From: Bacillota bacterium
Lineage (GTDB): Bacteria; Bacillota; SHA-98; UBA4971
Assembly (NCBI GenBank): GCA_012689375.1
Contig: JAAZLO010000070.1
Location: 1-45,626, forward strand
Direction: 5' to 3'
DNA: 45,626 nucleotides
Positions 42,634 through 45,626 of the stretch are shown in pieces. The position numbers and the translations under genes were made by a program. Every line of letters starts with the position of its first letter. The first letter of the stretch is position 1. Below the pieces are notes generated by a model. The model was not told where the DNA came from, searched no databases, and saw nothing but the letters and a program-made list of their open reading frames with translations.

Positions 42634-43089
42634 TTATTTAATCACCCCCTCCCTTATATGTTGAAACAGGCCTATTTCATCGAGGGATTTCTGGCGGAGA
42701 CGTTCCCCTTCCTTTAAATATTCAGCATAGGCCTGATCTTTCAGGTTTTCTACCACTCTTCTGTTTTGCCTTGAAATAATAACCTCATGCCTTTTAATAG
42801 ATTCTTTCTCTTTGAGAGTGCTGATAGCAGCCTTTTGTTGTTCAATTTGTTCAGTTATTGTTTTTAAATCGTAATGACGGTTAATAATACCGGGGATATC
42901 CAAAGTTTCTTTAAGTCCCAGAGTCTTCAGGGCATATATAGCCTCATTTTTGTAACTGTTTAGGACCCTGAGCGTAGCCATTTCCCTATCAATATCACGT
43001 TGGATGGCTGCTAGTTTTTGCTTTCTGATCTTTTCCGTCCGACGCCTTACTTCCAATAATTTCGCCAGACTAAATTTAAATTTCCTCAT
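42634..43089 (-). CDS. fliJ: FliJ flagellar export chaperone
   Basis: A 151-residue coiled-coil protein (FKFSLAKLLEVRRRTEKIRK, then KLAAIQRDIDREMATLRVL, later LKDQAYAEYLKEGERLRQKS) of the size and helical character of FliJ, which couples the FliI ATPase to the export gate. The ATG at 43089 is chosen because it begins the FliJ-like MRKFKFSL sequence and overlaps fliI by 14 bases; the longer frame lies within fliI. The family is poorly conserved, but the place between fliI and fliK is decisive. Confidence 0.93.
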   Translation of the reverse strand: MRKFKFSLAKLLEVRRRTEKIRKQKLAAIQRDIDREMATLRVLNSYKNEAIYALKTLGLKETLDIPGIINRHYDLKTITEQIEQQKAAISTLKEKESIKRHEVIISRQNRRVVENLKDQAYAEYLKEGERLRQKSLDEIGLFQHIREGVIK

Positions 43090-44494
43090 GATCCGTCCCC
43101 ATCTTCCCGTCTTGCTCCTGTAGAGATCCAAACAATTTATTAAGGACAGAAACTGTAGTGGGATAATCAGCCTTTTCAGTAATACCTTGCCTGAGGAATT
43201 TATTGATATCATCTATTATTGATCTGGCCCAATCTATCTTCCTGTTGCTGCCTGGGACATATGCCCCGATGTTTATTAAATCAGAGGCTTCTTTATAGAT
43301 GCTCAGAGCCTCCCTGAGCCTTGAGGCAGCATCCAAATGATTCTTATCCACAACATCTATCATTACCCGGCTTATACTGGCTAGGACATCAATTGCAGGA
43401 TAATGGTTCGCCATGGCAAGATCCCTGGATAATACAATATGACCGTCTAGGATACTCCTGGCCGCATCACTTATTGGCTCATTCATATCATCTGCTTCCA
43501 CCAAAACTGTATAAAGACCGGTAATACTGCCTGAGCCAGAATTTCCGGCACGCTCGAGAAGTTTAGGCATGGCCGAAAACACAGACGGAGTATATCCTCG
43601 CGTTGTAGGGGGTTCACCTATTGCAAGCCCAATTTCCCGCTGAGCCATAGCAAAACGTGTAAGTGAATCCATCATCAATAAAACATTGCATCCTGCATCC
43701 CTAAAATATTCAGCAATAGTTGTGGCAAGATATGCACCCCGAAGGCGGACAATAGCCGCTTGATCCGAAGTGGCAACTACAATTACCGATCTTTTCAGTC
43801 CATCCGGACCCAGATCCTTTTCTATGAAATCCCTGACTTCACGACCCCGCTCACCAATTAATGCAATAACATTAACATCTGCATCAGTATTTCTAGCAAA
43901 CATGCCCAGAAGTGTGCTTTTACCGACACCGCTGCCTGAAAATATACCTAGCCTTTGGCCTTTACCACATGTTGTCGTTGCATCCACCGCTTTCACACCT
44001 AAGGACAAGTGCTCTGTTATTCTCATACGATCCAGAGGGTTAGGAGGAACATTAAAAAGGGGGTAGCGCTCCTCGCCAAAAATTGGCCCACCGTTATCCA
44101 AGGGGTTACCCAGCCCGTCAATTACCCTGCCTAAAAGTCTTTTTCCTACAGCTGCGGTAGGGATCTTACCGGTACTTACTACTGTGCTGCCAGGTTGAAT
44201 ACCGGTCATATCATCAAGTGCCATAAGCAAAGTTTTACCTTCCTGAAACCCCACAACCTCCGCCTCAATCGGAGGGTGTTGATCCGATGTATAAATACAA
44301 CACAATTCACCGATACGGGCAGGAGGCCCCGAAGATTCAACAACGATGCCTACTACCTTAACAACACGACCGGAGACACGATGTGGCTGATATTCCCTAA
44401 GTGCATTAAAAAGCCTAGAAATATAAAGGGATCCATCCTTTTTTCTATCCGGGTATGAAGTTTTTTGTATTTCAGTGAATTCACGTATCGCCAA
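43076..44494 (-). CDS. fliI: FliI flagellum-specific ATPase
   Basis: A 472-residue F1-beta-like ATPase of the flagellar export apparatus. Walker A is GIFSGSGVGKSTLLGM near residue 190. ALIGERGREVRDFI, Walker B VLLMMDSLTRFAMAQREIGL and GEPPTTRGYTPSVFS follow. It forms a hexamer with FliH and FliJ under the export gate. It overlaps fliH by 14 bases. About 30 N-terminal residues precede the beta-barrel domain, a little more than usual. Confidence 0.97.
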   Translation of the reverse strand: MAIREFTEIQKTSYPDRKKDGSLYISRLFNALREYQPHRVSGRVVKVVGIVVESSGPPARIGELCCIYTSDQHPPIEAEVVGFQEGKTLLMALDDMTGIQPGSTVVSTGKIPTAAVGKRLLGRVIDGLGNPLDNGGPIFGEERYPLFNVPPNPLDRMRITEHLSLGVKAVDATTTCGKGQRLGIFSGSGVGKSTLLGMFARNTDADVNVIALIGERGREVRDFIEKDLGPDGLKRSVIVVATSDQAAIVRLRGAYLATTIAEYFRDAGCNVLLMMDSLTRFAMAQREIGLAIGEPPTTRGYTPSVFSAMPKLLERAGNSGSGSITGLYTVLVEADDMNEPISDAARSILDGHIVLSRDLAMANHYPAIDVLASISRVMIDVVDKNHLDAASRLREALSIYKEASDLINIGAYVPGSNRKIDWARSIIDDINKFLRQGITEKADYPTTVSVLNKLFGSLQEQDGKMGTDHEEI

Positions 44495-45251
44495 AGAACG
44501 CCCTCCCTAATTCCTCCAGTTGTGATTCTATCCTTGCATCAACGATCCCCAAATCAGTTTCAACAATACATCCCCCCTGTTTTACCCTGGGGTCTTCAAT
44601 AATTTCAAAATCCGTAATATTATCAACGGTTCGGATTAATACATCTTTGTAGTCACGTATCCTATCCACATCTTTGGCATTTATTTTTACTTTAATTGAA
44701 TTACTGCCTTTAATAGCCTTAAGAGACTCGCGAACTATTGTTTGAATTATTGATTCATCCATTTCGATTTCGCGTTTAACAATTTTGGCCGCTGCCGCCA
44801 AGGCAAGTTTCCCTATACTTTCCTCAGTAGAAGCAATGATTTTTTCCTGGGATGAGGCAATGGCCTGTCCCAGCTCCTTAAGATACCTAAGAAGCGCGCT
44901 TGCTTCTTCCAAGGCTTTGTTCTCACCTGTAACCCGGCCTTCCTCGAATCCCTCTGTGTATGCTTTTTCATAAATTTCCCGGCTTTTTTCCTTTGCCTCC
45001 GCTAAGATTGCCTCAGCCTGTAGCATGTCCTTTTCCAGTTTGTTTTGCTTTTCAAGGAGGGATTGCTCAAGTTCTTCCAAGGAAGCGTAACCTTTATCAT
45101 CGGCGGAATTCAATTTCTGATCCGCCTCGATTATATTTAAATAAGATGGATCAGCGAGATCAAACAGGGTAGTATCAAGAATTATATCCTTTACAAGGAA
45201 GGGATTTTCCCTTACCTGATCTGCCTTTATAACCCTAGACAACAATCTCAT
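44481..45251 (-). CDS. fliH: FliH flagellar export regulator
   Basis: A 256-residue FliH that binds and restrains FliI. The long coiled-coil (LEKDMLQAEAILAEAKEKSR, then EIYEKAYTEGFEEGRVTGEN) carries the GxxxG-like spacing of FliH, and the C-terminal domain shows LALAAAAKIVKREIEMDESI, VKINAKDVDRIRDY and QGGCIVETDLGIVDARIE. The ATG at 45251 has GGAGG eight bases upstream; a TTG at 45245 is equally well placed behind a second AGGAGG. The start lies inside the end of fliG. Confidence 0.94.
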   Translation of the reverse strand: MRLLSRVIKADQVRENPFLVKDIILDTTLFDLADPSYLNIIEADQKLNSADDKGYASLEELEQSLLEKQNKLEKDMLQAEAILAEAKEKSREIYEKAYTEGFEEGRVTGENKALEEASALLRYLKELGQAIASSQEKIIASTEESIGKLALAAAAKIVKREIEMDESIIQTIVRESLKAIKGSNSIKVKINAKDVDRIRDYKDVLIRTVDNITDFEIIEDPRVKQGGCIVETDLGIVDARIESQLEELGRAFFGDT

Positions 45252-45626
45252 CCTCCTTTCCTCCACGGGAAATCACAATTTCACCGGAATCATCCAGCCT
45301 ACGGATAATATTGACAATTTTTTGCTGTGCCTCTTCTACTATTCTCAGCCTCACAGGCCCCATGAACTCTATATCTTCTTTCAGCATTTCGGAGGCTCGT
45401 TCAGACATATTTTTAACGATTCTTTTCATTACTGCGTCGCTTGCAGCCTTCAGGGCCAATGCCAGATCCTTCATGTCAATTTCCCTGAGGACAGTTTGAA
45501 TTGACCTATCATCCAGGAGGATGATATCTTCAAATACAAACATAAGTTTTTTCACTTCTTCCGCAAGGACGGGATCCTGCTCCTCCAAGTCTTCTAGAAT
45601 TGTTTTTTCAGTCGCGCGATCCACCC
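45235..45626 (-). CDS. fliG: FliG flagellar motor switch protein, partial (C-terminal part)
   Basis: The last 130 residues of FliG; the N-terminal two thirds lie beyond the window. The C-terminal domain is visible as EEQDPVLAEEVKKLMFVFED, DDRSIQTVLREIDMKDLALA and MSERASEMLKEDIEFMGPVR, with charged residues that contact MotA. It ends with RLDDSGEIVI and an acidic tail. The stop overlaps the start of fliH by 17 bases. Confidence 0.96.
   Translation of the reverse strand, partial: VDRATEKTILEDLEEQDPVLAEEVKKLMFVFEDIILLDDRSIQTVLREIDMKDLALALKAASDAVMKRIVKNMSERASEMLKEDIEFMGPVRLRIVEEAQQKIVNIIRRLDDSGEIVISRGGKEDEIVV

Overview
The window looks like a chromosomal segment of a motile, endospore-lineage Bacillota, most likely an anaerobic clostridial or Peptococcaceae-type bacterium. 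The pointers are strong GGAGG-type ribosome binding sites with frequent TTG and GTG starts, a single fla operon ending in sigD and a swrB-like gene, a RemA-type DUF370 protein, a ferredoxin-fused EtfA next to an acyl-CoA dehydrogenase, and a formiminoglutamate/folate cluster. This placement is inference from gene content; no rRNA or tRNA gene is present to confirm it.

Layout. 1-973 (minus): the N-terminal part of a Phd/YefM-type antitoxin cut by the window edge, and a small secreted protein. 1106-4500 (minus): threonine operon hom-thrC-thrB ending in a clear hairpin terminator. 4764-5681 (plus): a metallo-beta-lactamase-fold hydrolase, tail to tail with 5671-9621 (minus): an orphan DNA methyltransferase, a YyaL/DUF255 thioredoxin-like protein and a small holin-like membrane protein. 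9818-10977 (plus): a long RemA/DUF370 paralog and an XRE-cupin regulator with a possibly structured leader. 11045-13946 (minus): a soluble multi-GAF-type histidine kinase and a YdcZ/DUF606 membrane protein. 14000-20400 (minus): ftcD-hutI-fchA (last steps of histidine breakdown, feeding one-carbon units into tetrahydrofolate), an isochorismatase-family hydrolase, then folP-folB and a folK::birA fusion. 20654-21334 (minus): csoR-trxA. 21665-24853 (plus): acyl-CoA dehydrogenase, etfB and ferredoxin-etfA. 24850-45626 (minus): about 21 kb of flagellar operon.

The flagellar operon reads, in transcription order, fliG (partial)-fliH-fliI-fliJ-fliK-flgD-TIGR02530-flgE-flbD-motA-motB-fliL-fliM-fliN-fliO-fliP-fliQ-fliR-flhB-flhA-flhF-flhG-pilZ (YcgR-like)-sigD-small hydrophilic protein-swrB-like. 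Genes overlap or lie a few bases apart, so it is probably one transcription unit. It encodes the switch, the export ATPase and gate, hook assembly, the stator, the FlhF/FlhG placement pair, a c-di-GMP brake and the flagellar sigma factor. No chemotaxis gene is interspersed, unlike in Bacillus.

The points I find most worth following are the folK::birA fusion with a lost BirA C-terminal domain; the divergent csoR/acyl-CoA dehydrogenase control region, which holds four perfect dyads and two face-to-face promoters; the ferredoxin-EtfA/acyl-CoA dehydrogenase set, which may be an electron-bifurcating or confurcating complex; the cysteine cluster in FliK; and a possible non-canonical start of flbD. 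I saw no CRISPR array, complete insertion sequence, rRNA or tRNA. No gene-free stretch exceeds about 300 bases.
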